DNA from: Pseudomonadota bacterium
GTDB taxonomy: Bacteria; Pseudomonadota; Alphaproteobacteria; Rhizobiales; Tepidamorphaceae
Direction: 5' to 3'
DNA length: 5,448 nt
Assembly: GCA_023435545.1 (NCBI GenBank)
Contig: JAEYRQ010000177.1
Coordinates: 1-5,448, forward strand
The notes below the pieces were generated by a model. That model saw only the letters and a list, made by a program, of their open reading frames with translations, was not told the origin of the DNA and ran no database searches. Of the stretch, positions 1-5,448 are shown in pieces; within the stretch, counting starts at the first letter, position 1, and every line of letters starts with the position of its first letter. The position numbers were made by a program, and so were the translations under genes.

Positions 1-982
1 CCGCCCTGTGATGATCGCCGGACTTGTCATATTCCTTGTCGGCAGCCTGATCTGCGCGGTCGCCTCGAGCCTTCCGATCCTGCTCGCCGGGCGCGTGGTT
101 CAGGGAGCCGGCGGCTGCGTCGGCATCGTGCTCGGGCGCGCGATCCTGCGCGACCTGTTCACCCGCGACCAGGCGGCGAGCCTGCTCGGCTACGTGACCA
201 TGTCCATGGTGCTGGCGCCGATGCTGGGGCCGGCGGTGGGCGGACTGTTCGAGGAGACGCTCGGCTGGCGCGCCGGCCAGGCGGCGCTCGCGGTCTTCGC
301 TGCCGTGACGCTGGCGGCGACATGGGCGCAGATGCCGGAGACGAATACCGAGCGAGGTATCGCCGCCGGCCTGTTGCCGCTGCTGCGCTCGTTCGCTCTT
401 CTGGCCAGGATCCCGTCCTTCCTGCTCTACACGGGCATCATCACATTTACCGCCGCGACCTTCTTCGCATTCCTCGGCGGGGCGCCCTACATCGTCATCG
501 AACTGATGGGACGCAGCCCGGGCGAGTTCGGCCTTTGGGCGATGTCGATCGCCGGCGGCTATATGATCGGTAACTTCGTCACCGGCCGCTACGCGGCACG
601 CGTCGGCACCCGCCGGATGATCAGGTTTGGCGTCTTCGTCGGTGTTGCCGGAGGACTGGCCATGATGGCCGCGATCTGGTTCGGCCTCGACCACCCGTTC
701 TGGCTGTTCGCGCCGATGATGGTGGTGACCTTCTCCAACGGACTGGTCATGGCCAGCGCCGTGACCAGCGCCGTCAGTATCCGCCCCGACCTCGCGGGCG
801 CCGCCGCCGGGCTCAGCGGCTTCGCCCAGATCGGCACAGGGGCAGTGGTCACCGTCCTCATCGGGCTCGTCCAGGGTGACAGCGCCATGCCGATGGCCAC
901 CGTCCTGACGCTCGCAGCGATCGCGGCGGCCGTGTGCTATTTGCTGGCGGTGCGATATCCGGACCCTTCGGAAGCCGAGTAG
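1..982 (+). CDS. Bcr/CflA-type MFS multidrug exporter, 5' partial
   Basis: This is an inner-membrane proton-coupled exporter of the major facilitator superfamily, probably of the 12-helix drug:H+ antiporter group (DHA1, Bcr/CflA-like). Reading from base 2 gives 326 residues to the TAG stop at 980-982. The fragment opens with RPV, which matches the end of MFS motif A (G-x-L-x-D-R-x-G-R-R-P-V) in the loop between helices 2 and 3. Helices 1-2 therefore lie off the left edge, and the GTG at 8 is an internal Val, not a start. Next come helix 4 with the typical GRVVQGAGG segment, then a motif C-like helix 5 (APMLGPAVGG) followed by GWR, and a central loop with PETNTERG. Further hydrophobic segments follow to a short charged tail (PDPSEAE). 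The fragment plus about 70 missing residues matches the family's usual ~400. It converges on the MerR gene with a 32-bp gap. The substrate cannot be inferred; drug, sulfonamide or small-metabolite export is typical of the family. Confidence 0.85.
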   Translation, partial: RPVMIAGLVIFLVGSLICAVASSLPILLAGRVVQGAGGCVGIVLGRAILRDLFTRDQAASLLGYVTMSMVLAPMLGPAVGGLFEETLGWRAGQAALAVFAAVTLAATWAQMPETNTERGIAAGLLPLLRSFALLARIPSFLLYTGIITFTAATFFAFLGGAPYIVIELMGRSPGEFGLWAMSIAGGYMIGNFVTGRYAARVGTRRMIRFGVFVGVAGGLAMMAAIWFGLDHPFWLFAPMMVVTFSNGLVMASAVTSAVSIRPDLAGAAAGLSGFAQIGTGAVVTVLIGLVQGDSAMPMATVLTLAAIAAAVCYLLAVRYPDPSEAE

Positions 983-1014
983 GGGGACGTTTCGGCGGCT
1001 CGTCTGCTCGCAGA

Positions 1015-1485
1015 TCAGTTCCTTTTCGTAGAGGCTCGGCCGCGCCGACCACGGGGAAGCGGGCTCGCGGCGCCAGTCGGCTGTCCCTCCTCGGAGGTCG
1101 CGAATCGACCGGCGATCCGAAGCAGCTTGCGGAAGCGCGGGCACTCCACATGACTCGGCGCCGGGCATTCCGCGACGTGCCTGATCATGTCGCGGAGTAG
1201 CGTCAGATCCTGGATCTGCCGCTCGACCTCGTCAGCGCGTACATGCAGCGCCTCACGCGGCACGGCACACGCACCGTCGGCCGAGAACATCGCCGCGATC
1301 TCCGACAGGGAGAACCCCGCCGCCTTCCCCAGTGCGATCAGCCCCAGGCGCCGGACTGTCTCGGGGTCGAACTGGCGGCGCAGGCCTCGGCGTCCGACGG
1401 AGGATATCAGGCCGATCTCGTCGTAGTAGCGCAGCGTCGAGGCGGGCAGGCCCGTCCTGGCCGCGAGCTCTCCAATGTCCAGCAT
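1015..1485 (-). CDS. MerR-family transcriptional regulator with C-x4-H-x2-C motif
   Basis: This is a cytoplasmic DNA-binding regulator of 156 residues. The N-terminus is a standard MerR winged helix-turn-helix: MLDIGELAARTGLPASTLRYY (1-21), then DEIGLI and the wing region GLRRQFD (34-40). A helix rich in acidic and basic residues (about 78-105) should form the antiparallel dimerisation coil. Beyond it lies C107-P-A-P-S-H112-V-E-C115-P, a possible metal or redox site, with another Cys at 73. The SoxR cluster C-x2-C-x-C-x5-C is absent. The tail (130-156) is basic and looks disordered. I chose ATG 1485 because the family start is M-x-I-G-E-L. The longer TTG start at 1521 would put the coding region across the operator. 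No strong Shine-Dalgarno precedes it. The gene is divergent from the DHA2 exporter and probably controls it, and by the usual family logic itself as well. The inducer is unknown. Confidence 0.88.
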   Translation of the reverse strand: MLDIGELAARTGLPASTLRYYDEIGLISSVGRRGLRRQFDPETVRRLGLIALGKAAGFSLSEIAAMFSADGACAVPREALHVRADEVERQIQDLTLLRDMIRHVAECPAPSHVECPRFRKLLRIAGRFATSEEGQPTGAASPLPRGRRGRASTKRN

Positions 1486-1493
1486 TCTCGCAC

Positions 1494-1524
1494 TTGACCT
1501 CAAGTTGACTTGAAGTGGCAAGGT
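1494..1524 (+). promoter_or_regulatory. MerR-type promoter with 19-bp spacer driving the DHA2 exporter
   Basis: A good -35 hexamer TTGACC (1494-1499) is followed after 19 bp by a weak -10 candidate CAAGGT (1519-1524). Over-long 19-20 bp spacers carrying the operator palindrome between the boxes are the hallmark of promoters activated by MerR-family proteins, which untwist the spacer. Transcription would start near 1531, leaving a leader of about 30 nt before the exporter ATG at 1560. The -35 and palindrome are seen directly; the -10 assignment is inferred from spacing and is the weakest part. Confidence 0.6.
1497..1516. promoter_or_regulatory. Operator palindrome, SoxR-box-like, for the MerR-family regulator
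   Basis: Half-sites ACCTCAAGT (1497-1505) and ACTTGAAGT (1508-1516) are inverted around a 2-bp centre (TG), with 8 of 9 base pairs matching; the only mismatch is 1499 against 1514. The 18-bp core 1498-1515 differs from the Escherichia coli soxS operator, as I recall it (CCTCAAGTTAACTTGAGG), at two positions. It sits in the divergent gap 11 bp from the regulator's ATG, so binding could both activate the exporter and repress the regulator. Confidence 0.8.
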
Positions 1525-1526
1525 GC

Positions 1527-1544
1527 CATCCGATCATCCGGATG
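1527..1544 (+). repeat. Small inverted repeat in the exporter leader
   Basis: CATCCG (1527-1532) and CGGATG (1539-1544) can pair as a 6-bp stem with a 6-nt loop. The right part (1535-1544, CATCCGGATG) is itself a perfect 10-bp palindrome. It covers the predicted transcription start and ends 2 nt before the ribosome binding site at 1547-1551. It could be a second protein site or a weak leader hairpin, or chance. Confidence 0.35.
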
Positions 1545-1546
1545 AC

Positions 1547-1551
1547 AAGGA
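1547..1551 (+). promoter_or_regulatory. Ribosome binding site that fixes the DHA2 exporter start
   Basis: AAGGA lies 8 nt upstream of ATG 1560. This favours 1560 over the in-frame GTG at 1515 (inside the operator), ATG at 1542 (no site) and GTG at 1557. Confidence 0.65.
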
Positions 1552-1559
1552 ACGACGTG

Positions 1560-2998
1560 ATGGAAAACACCTGCTCGACGCCACTTTCCGCAGCCCAGAA
1601 GCGCGGCCTCGCGGTCCTGGCGATGGCAATGCTGGTCGGATCGCTCGGCGTGAGTGTCGCCACGATCGCCCTGCCGGCCCTTGCACGGGACTTCTCGGTT
1701 CCGGTCGCGCATTTGCAATGGGTCGTTCTGGCCTACCTGCTCTCGGTGACCGTCACCATTGTCGCCGGAGGTCGTCTCGGAGATCTGGTCGGAAACCGGC
1801 CGGTGGTTCTCGTGGGGCTCGGCGTCTTCAGTCTGGCGTCGGCGGTCTGCGCCCTCGCCCCGACGCCGGGCACGCTGATCGCGGCGCGTGCGGTTCAGGG
1901 CATCGGAGGGGCGATACTGATGGCGCTGCCGATCTCGATCATCCGCGACACGGTGCCGAAGGAGCGAACCGGCGCCGCAATGGGCCTGATGGGGACGATG
2001 TCGGCCATCGGCACCGCGCTCGGCCCGTCGCTCGGCGGACTGATCATCGCCTGGTCAGGCTGGCGGGCGGCGTTCCTGCTCCTCGCGCTCGCCGGGTCGC
2101 GGTCTTCGCGCTGACGGCGCGGGAGGTCCGCACGACGCGGACCGCCAGACCCGGGACCTGGCGCAACCTCGACCTTCCGGGCACGGTGGTGCTTGCGCTG
2201 GCGCTGGCAGCCTATTCCCTGTCAATCACCGGTGCGTCGTCCGGACTGACGGCCGGAGGAGGACTGCTGCTGCTGGCGGCCGCCGCCGGATTCGCAGCAT
2301 TCGTTGCAATCGAACGACGGCGCGCGATGCCGCTCGTCCAGCTTGCCCTGCTGAGCGAGCGGCCGATCTCGGCATCGCTGCTGATGAACCTGCTCATCGC
2401 CAGCGTGATGATGTCGACGCTCGTCGTGGGGCCGCTCTACCTCGCCTTTGCGCTCGGTCTCGACGATGCCCTGGTCGGTATTGTCATGGCAGTCGGACCG
2501 GCCACCGCTGCGCTGTCAGGTTTCCCGGCAGGGCGCCTGACCGACAGGTTCGGAGCGCGCCGCATGCTACTGGCCGGTCTGGTCCAGACGATCGCCGGCC
2601 TGCTGTGCTTCGCGCTGCTGCCCGGTTACGTCGGCGTCATCGGCTATGTCCTGGCATTGATGCTGTTGACACCGGGCTTCCAGCTGTTTCTCGCCGCGAA
2701 CAACACGTCCCTGATGATCGCGGCCCCGGAAGCCCAAAGGGGTATGGTGGCCGGGCTCCTGGGGCTTTCCCGCAATCTCGGCTTCATGACCGGTGCCGCA
2801 GCCATGGGAGCCCTGTTCTCGTTGCGCGCGGGATCAGCGGACATCGCCCAGGCATCGCCCGCGGCGGTCGGCGCGGCGTTCTCGGTCACCTTCGTGGTGG
2901 CCGCCCGCCTTGGACTGCTCGCGATGCTGGTCGCTAACATCGGCTACCGGACGTCCGCATCGGGCGAGGAGCACGCCGCACCTCGTCACGCTCCCTGA
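1560..2998 (+). pseudogene. DHA2-family (EmrB/QacA-like) 14-helix MFS exporter, broken by a -1 frameshift
   Basis: This is an inner-membrane drug:proton antiporter. The first frame runs from ATG 1560 to a TGA at 2112-2114 (184 residues). It carries helix 1 ending in ATIALPALARDF, then QWVVLAYLL, motif A GRLGDLVGNR (71-80), AVQGIGG, and motif C GTALGPSLGG (151-160). Homology then moves to another frame, open from 2096 to the TGA at 2996-2998 (300 residues). That part holds LDLPG, the extra central helices typical of the 14-helix group, and a second motif A (GRLTDRFGARR). Adding one G to the GGG at 2094-2096 joins them as ALAG-VAVFAL with nothing lost, giving 479 residues, a normal family length. 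As given, translation stops in helix 6 and the product should be non-functional. It may be a true recent mutation or an assembly error. It is divergent from and probably activated by the MerR gene. The substrate is unknown. Confidence 0.85.
2094..2096 (+). other. Frameshift point in the DHA2 exporter
   Basis: The codons GCC GGG TCG (2091-2099) end the meaningful first frame. Reading GTC GCG GTC TTC from 2096 continues the transporter. The simplest repair is a fourth G in this run. No X-XXY-YYZ slippery heptamer is present in phase, so programmed -1 slippage is unlikely. Confidence 0.8.
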
Positions 2999-3122
2999 TT
3001 TGCGGTATCGAGCGCAACTTGGGCCTCGGGCGCCGTCGTGTGGGCGGGACACGGGCACCCCTCCCCTCGCCCCCCATCCGCCGCTATAACCTCCCGGCAC
3101 TTCCGCTGGTCCGATCCCGCCC
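2999..3122 (+). other. Intergenic region upstream of the MBOAT gene, weak promoter candidate
   Basis: These 124 bp separate the broken exporter from the MBOAT gene and contain no supported gene. TATAAC at 3085-3090 is a fair -10 hexamer and would start transcription near 3097, but there is no recognisable -35 at 16-18 bp upstream; that stretch is C-rich. CGTGT (3037-3041) and ACACG (3049-3053) could form a 5-bp stem without a T tract, so I do not call a terminator. No Shine-Dalgarno precedes the ATG at 3123. Confidence 0.35.
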
Positions 3123-4685
3123 ATGCTCTTCCACGCCTTCGAGTTCGTCCTGGTCTTCCTGCCGGCGACCTTCGCGCTGTTCCTGATCCTGGAGCGGACG
3201 GGGAACGCGCGGTTCACGGTGCATCTGCTCACCGTCGCGTCGCTGGTGTTCTACGGATGGTGGGACTGGCGGTTCCTGGCGCTGCTGGTCGGATCGGTGG
3301 TGGTAAACTATGCCATCGGCGCAGCGCTCGCACGGCAGCCGGACGGCGCGCGGGGGCGGGCGCTGCTGACGCTCGGCATCGTGCTGGATCTCGGGCTGAT
3401 CGGGTTGTTCAAATATGCCGATTTCACGCTCGGCAGCTTCACCACCATCGCCGGCTGGGAATACCACCCGCTCGGGATCGTGCTGCCGCTCGGCATCTCG
3501 TTCTTCACCTTCCAGCAGATCGCCTGGCTGGTCGACATCCGCACCGGCCGCGACCGGCAGGTGCCGCCGTTCCTCGACTACGCGCTGTTCGTCACCTTCT
3601 TCCCGCAGCTTATCGCCGGGCCGATCGTCCACTGGAGCGAGGTCGGCGGCCAGTACCGCCGCATGGGCGAGCGCAAGCGGGACGCCGCCCGGGCCTGGCT
3701 CGACGTCGCGGTGGGCCTTTCGATCTTCGCGGTCGGGGTCTTCAAGAAGATCGTCATCGCCGATGGCTGCGCTGCGATCGCTACCCCCATTTTCGACCGC
3801 GCCGACGCCGGACAGGTGGTGCCGCCGCTCGCCGCCTGGGGGGCGGTCAGCGCCTATACGATGCAGATCTACTTCGACTTCTCCGGCTATTCCGACATGG
3901 CGATCGGGCTTGCGAGGATGTTCGGCATCCGGCTGCCGGTGAACTTCTTCTCACCCTACAAGCAGGGAAGCATCATCGGCTTCTGGCGGACCTGGCACAT
4001 CACCCTGTCGCGGTTCCTGCGCGACTACGTCTACATCCCGCTCGGCGGCAACCGGCAGGGGCCGGGGCGCCGCCACATCAACATGCTGGCCACCATGCTG
4101 ATCGGCGGCCTGTGGCACGGGGCGTCGTGGAACTTCGTGCTGTGGGGCGGCCTGCACGGCATCTTCCTCACCGTGAACCACGTCTGGCGCGAGTTCCGCA
4201 TGAAGCGCGGTATCACCGCGACCGGCCTCAGGGGCAACCTGTGGCGCTGGGCGGGGTGGGCGCTGACCTTCGCCTGCGTCATGCACGCCTGGATCCTGTT
4301 CCGGGCCGAGACGTTTGCTGGCGCGCGCAACGTCGCGGCGGCGATGTACGGGCTCGGCGACATGGTGCCGGCGCGCTTCCACAACGCCCGCGTGACCGAC
4401 ATCGAGTGGGCGATGATCGGCATCGCGCTGGCGATCGCGGTACTGGCGCCCAACACCGCCGAGATCTTCCGCAAGTACAATCCGGCGGTCGGGCTGGCTG
4501 CGCTGAGGCTCCGGCTTGCGGACGAGCCGATGGTGCGAATGTACTACCTGCCGGCGACGTGGCGCCTGCCGCCGTGGCGGCCCGGCATCGGCTGGGCGCT
4601 CGCCATCGGCGCGCTGCTCGTCGCTTATGTCTATACCGCCAGCCGGTACGAGGCTTATGTCGAGTTCATCTATTTCCGCTTCTGA
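3123..4685 (+). CDS. MBOAT-family membrane O-acyltransferase (AlgI/PatA-like)
   Basis: This polytopic inner-membrane enzyme of 520 residues is expected to pass acyl groups, usually acetyl, from a cytoplasmic donor across the membrane toward a glycan or other envelope acceptor. The N-terminus MLFHAFEFVLVFLP is the standard start of bacterial AlgI-like MBOATs. It supports ATG 3123 even though no ribosome site is visible. Further landmarks are SLVFYGWWDWRF (40-51), LFKYADF (95-101), LPLGISFFTFQQIAWLVD (121-138), FPQLIAGPIVH (160-170) and FDFSGYSDMAIG (251-262). Next come FWRTWHITLSRFLRDYVYIPLGGNR (about 287-311) and GGLWHGASWNFVLWGGLHG (328-346). H332 in the latter is the invariant catalytic His of the family, with H292 nearby. 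The C-terminus EFIYFRF resembles the usual EFIYFQF end, so the gene is complete. The next gene starts inside it, which implies translational coupling. The acceptor is undetermined: alginate, cellulose, peptidoglycan and other exopolysaccharides all have such enzymes. Confidence 0.93.
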   Translation: MLFHAFEFVLVFLPATFALFLILERTGNARFTVHLLTVASLVFYGWWDWRFLALLVGSVVVNYAIGAALARQPDGARGRALLTLGIVLDLGLIGLFKYADFTLGSFTTIAGWEYHPLGIVLPLGISFFTFQQIAWLVDIRTGRDRQVPPFLDYALFVTFFPQLIAGPIVHWSEVGGQYRRMGERKRDAARAWLDVAVGLSIFAVGVFKKIVIADGCAAIATPIFDRADAGQVVPPLAAWGAVSAYTMQIYFDFSGYSDMAIGLARMFGIRLPVNFFSPYKQGSIIGFWRTWHITLSRFLRDYVYIPLGGNRQGPGRRHINMLATMLIGGLWHGASWNFVLWGGLHGIFLTVNHVWREFRMKRGITATGLRGNLWRWAGWALTFACVMHAWILFRAETFAGARNVAAAMYGLGDMVPARFHNARVTDIEWAMIGIALAIAVLAPNTAEIFRKYNPAVGLAALRLRLADEPMVRMYYLPATWRLPPWRPGIGWALAIGALLVAYVYTASRYEAYVEFIYFRF

Positions 4686-5448
4686 CGGCACCGGGACCGG
4701 GTCCCGGCCGCGCATCGCCCGGCGCATCGCCGCCTATCTGGCGGTGGTCGGCGCGCTGGTGGTGCTGGCGGTGCCGGCCTTCCTCGGCCTGGTGGCGCTC
4801 GGCCACGGGCTGACGCTGGACATGGCCTACGACAAGGTGGCGCTGAGGCTGAAGGAGAAGATGGCTCTCGCCGAGACCCGCGAGGGGCGCCGCATCCTGG
4901 TGTTCTCCGGCTCGAGCGGCTTCTTCGACTTCCGCGCCGCCGACGTCGAGGCGGTGACGGGGCTCGCCAGCGTCAACCTCGCCACCCATTCGGGCAACGG
5001 TCTGACCTTCCTGCTCTGGCAGGCGGAGGCGACGGCGCGGCCGGGCGACATCGTCGTCCTGCCGCTCGAGGACGGCTATTACAGCGAGCCGGGCGTCACC
5101 TACTACGGCGCCAATGTCTCGCTGGCGATGGGCGCAGGCTTCTTCGCCGACCTGCCGCCGGAGGACAAGCTCGTCTACCTGCGCAACATCCATGTCCGGC
5201 GGTTGCTGAAGGTCGCCGCGGCGCGCATGGGGATCGGCGATTACGAACTGGAGCCCGGCTGGACGCTGCCGATCAACGCCAACGGCGACATGGAGGCGGA
5301 GACGCCGCCGGCTGCCGCGCTCGCCGCACTGATCTCCGAGGTCTCCGGACAGCGCGCCAATGGCTTCAACTTCGTTCCGCCGGCGTTCGAGCGGATCCGC
5401 GACTTCGTCGCGCGGATGAGAGAGCGGGACGTCACCGTCGTCTTCACC
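4657..5448 (+). CDS. SGNH-hydrolase-like membrane-anchored partner of the MBOAT enzyme, 3' partial
   Basis: An open frame of 264 codons runs from ATG 4657 off the right edge with no stop. The first 25 residues are polar then basic (SRPRIARR). One membrane segment follows (about 26-51), so the rest should face the periplasm. The folded part begins with RRILVFSGSSGFFDF (78-92), resembling the first SGNH block. S87 sits where the nucleophile of G-D-S would be, preceded by G85-S86. NLATHSGNGL (107-116) could supply the second block, and PGDIVVLPLEDGYYS (129-143) resembles the strand before block III. The Asp/His block would lie beyond the window. Proteins of this fold accompany MBOATs and complete acyl transfer (AlgJ/AlgX, PatB, DltD-like roles). 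Start choice: GAGG (4650-4653) lies 3 nt before this ATG, which is close. ATG 4627 has no ribosome site. The 29-nt overlap with the MBOAT gene suggests one operon. Activity as esterase or transferase is inferred. Confidence 0.75.
   Translation, partial: MSSSSISASDGTGTGSRPRIARRIAAYLAVVGALVVLAVPAFLGLVALGHGLTLDMAYDKVALRLKEKMALAETREGRRILVFSGSSGFFDFRAADVEAVTGLASVNLATHSGNGLTFLLWQAEATARPGDIVVLPLEDGYYSEPGVTYYGANVSLAMGAGFFADLPPEDKLVYLRNIHVRRLLKVAAARMGIGDYELEPGWTLPINANGDMEAETPPAAALAALISEVSGQRANGFNFVPPAFERIRDFVARMRERDVTVVFT

Noticed and set aside
966..1014. Bidirectional terminator between the convergent genes
   Set aside because: AGCCG (973-977) and CGGCT (996-1000) could pair, but the stem is 5 bp with an 18-nt loop and has no T tract on either side.
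1015..1485. Calling the regulator SoxR because of its operator
   Set aside because: The C-x2-C-x-C-x5-C iron-sulfur cluster is absent; only C73, C107 and C115 are present.
2088..2114. Programmed -1 ribosomal frameshifting in the DHA2 exporter
   Set aside because: No in-phase slippery heptamer is present, and a 184-residue half transporter has no obvious use; a lost G explains it more simply.
3037..3053. Terminator hairpin after the DHA2 exporter
   Set aside because: Only a 5-bp stem (CGTGT/ACACG) with a 7-nt loop and no downstream T run.
3951..4727. A 258-codon minus-strand open frame opposite the MBOAT gene
   Set aside because: Low-complexity composition rich in Arg, Asp, Pro and Ala, no recognisable motif, and lying wholly antisense to a conserved gene.
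3038..4813. A 591-codon open frame overlapping the MBOAT gene in another frame
   Set aside because: The translation is Arg/Ala/Pro-rich without domains, and it covers a clearly conserved MBOAT. Long shadow frames are expected in GC-rich DNA.
4666..5193. A 175-codon minus-strand open frame opposite the SGNH-like gene
   Set aside because: The plus frame has a membrane anchor and family-like blocks; the minus product shows only charged low-complexity sequence.

Overview
The window is gene-dense, visibly GC-rich DNA with a strong preference for G or C at third codon positions. This fits a high-GC proteobacterium. An alphaproteobacterium is my best guess, but nothing here (no rRNA, no lineage marker) proves it. 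I see no mobile element, tRNA, CRISPR array or long unexplained gap; the longest gene-free stretch is about 124 bp.

Left part (1-2998), a drug-efflux neighbourhood. A 5'-truncated Bcr/CflA-type MFS exporter enters from the left edge and converges on a MerR-family regulator on the minus strand. The regulator is divergent from a second, 14-helix (DHA2/EmrB-QacA-like) MFS exporter. Between the two divergent starts lies a near-perfect 20-bp palindrome inside a 19-bp promoter spacer, the classic MerR-family arrangement. Its core closely resembles the SoxR box, yet the regulator lacks the SoxR iron-sulfur cysteine cluster and carries a C-x4-H-x2-C motif instead. The likely circuit is a ligand-, metal- or thiol-sensing regulator that switches on the adjacent pump and perhaps itself. 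As given, the DHA2 gene is broken by a -1 frameshift in the middle of predicted helix 6. One extra G in a GGG run would restore an uninterrupted 479-residue transporter.

Right part (2999-5448), a surface-glycan or envelope O-acylation module. An intact 520-residue MBOAT-family acyltransferase (AlgI/PatA-like) is followed, with a 29-nt overlap, by an SGNH-like membrane-anchored protein that is still open at the right edge. The MBOAT would move acyl (usually acetyl) groups across the inner membrane. The SGNH-like partner would complete transfer onto a periplasmic or extracytoplasmic acceptor. The acceptor cannot be named because no glycan synthesis gene is visible.

No clearly undescribed system is evident. 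The points most worth a second look are the frameshifted pump, the SoxR-like operator paired with a non-SoxR regulator, and the overlapping SGNH-like gene, whose start inside the MBOAT gene and open right end make it easy to miss.
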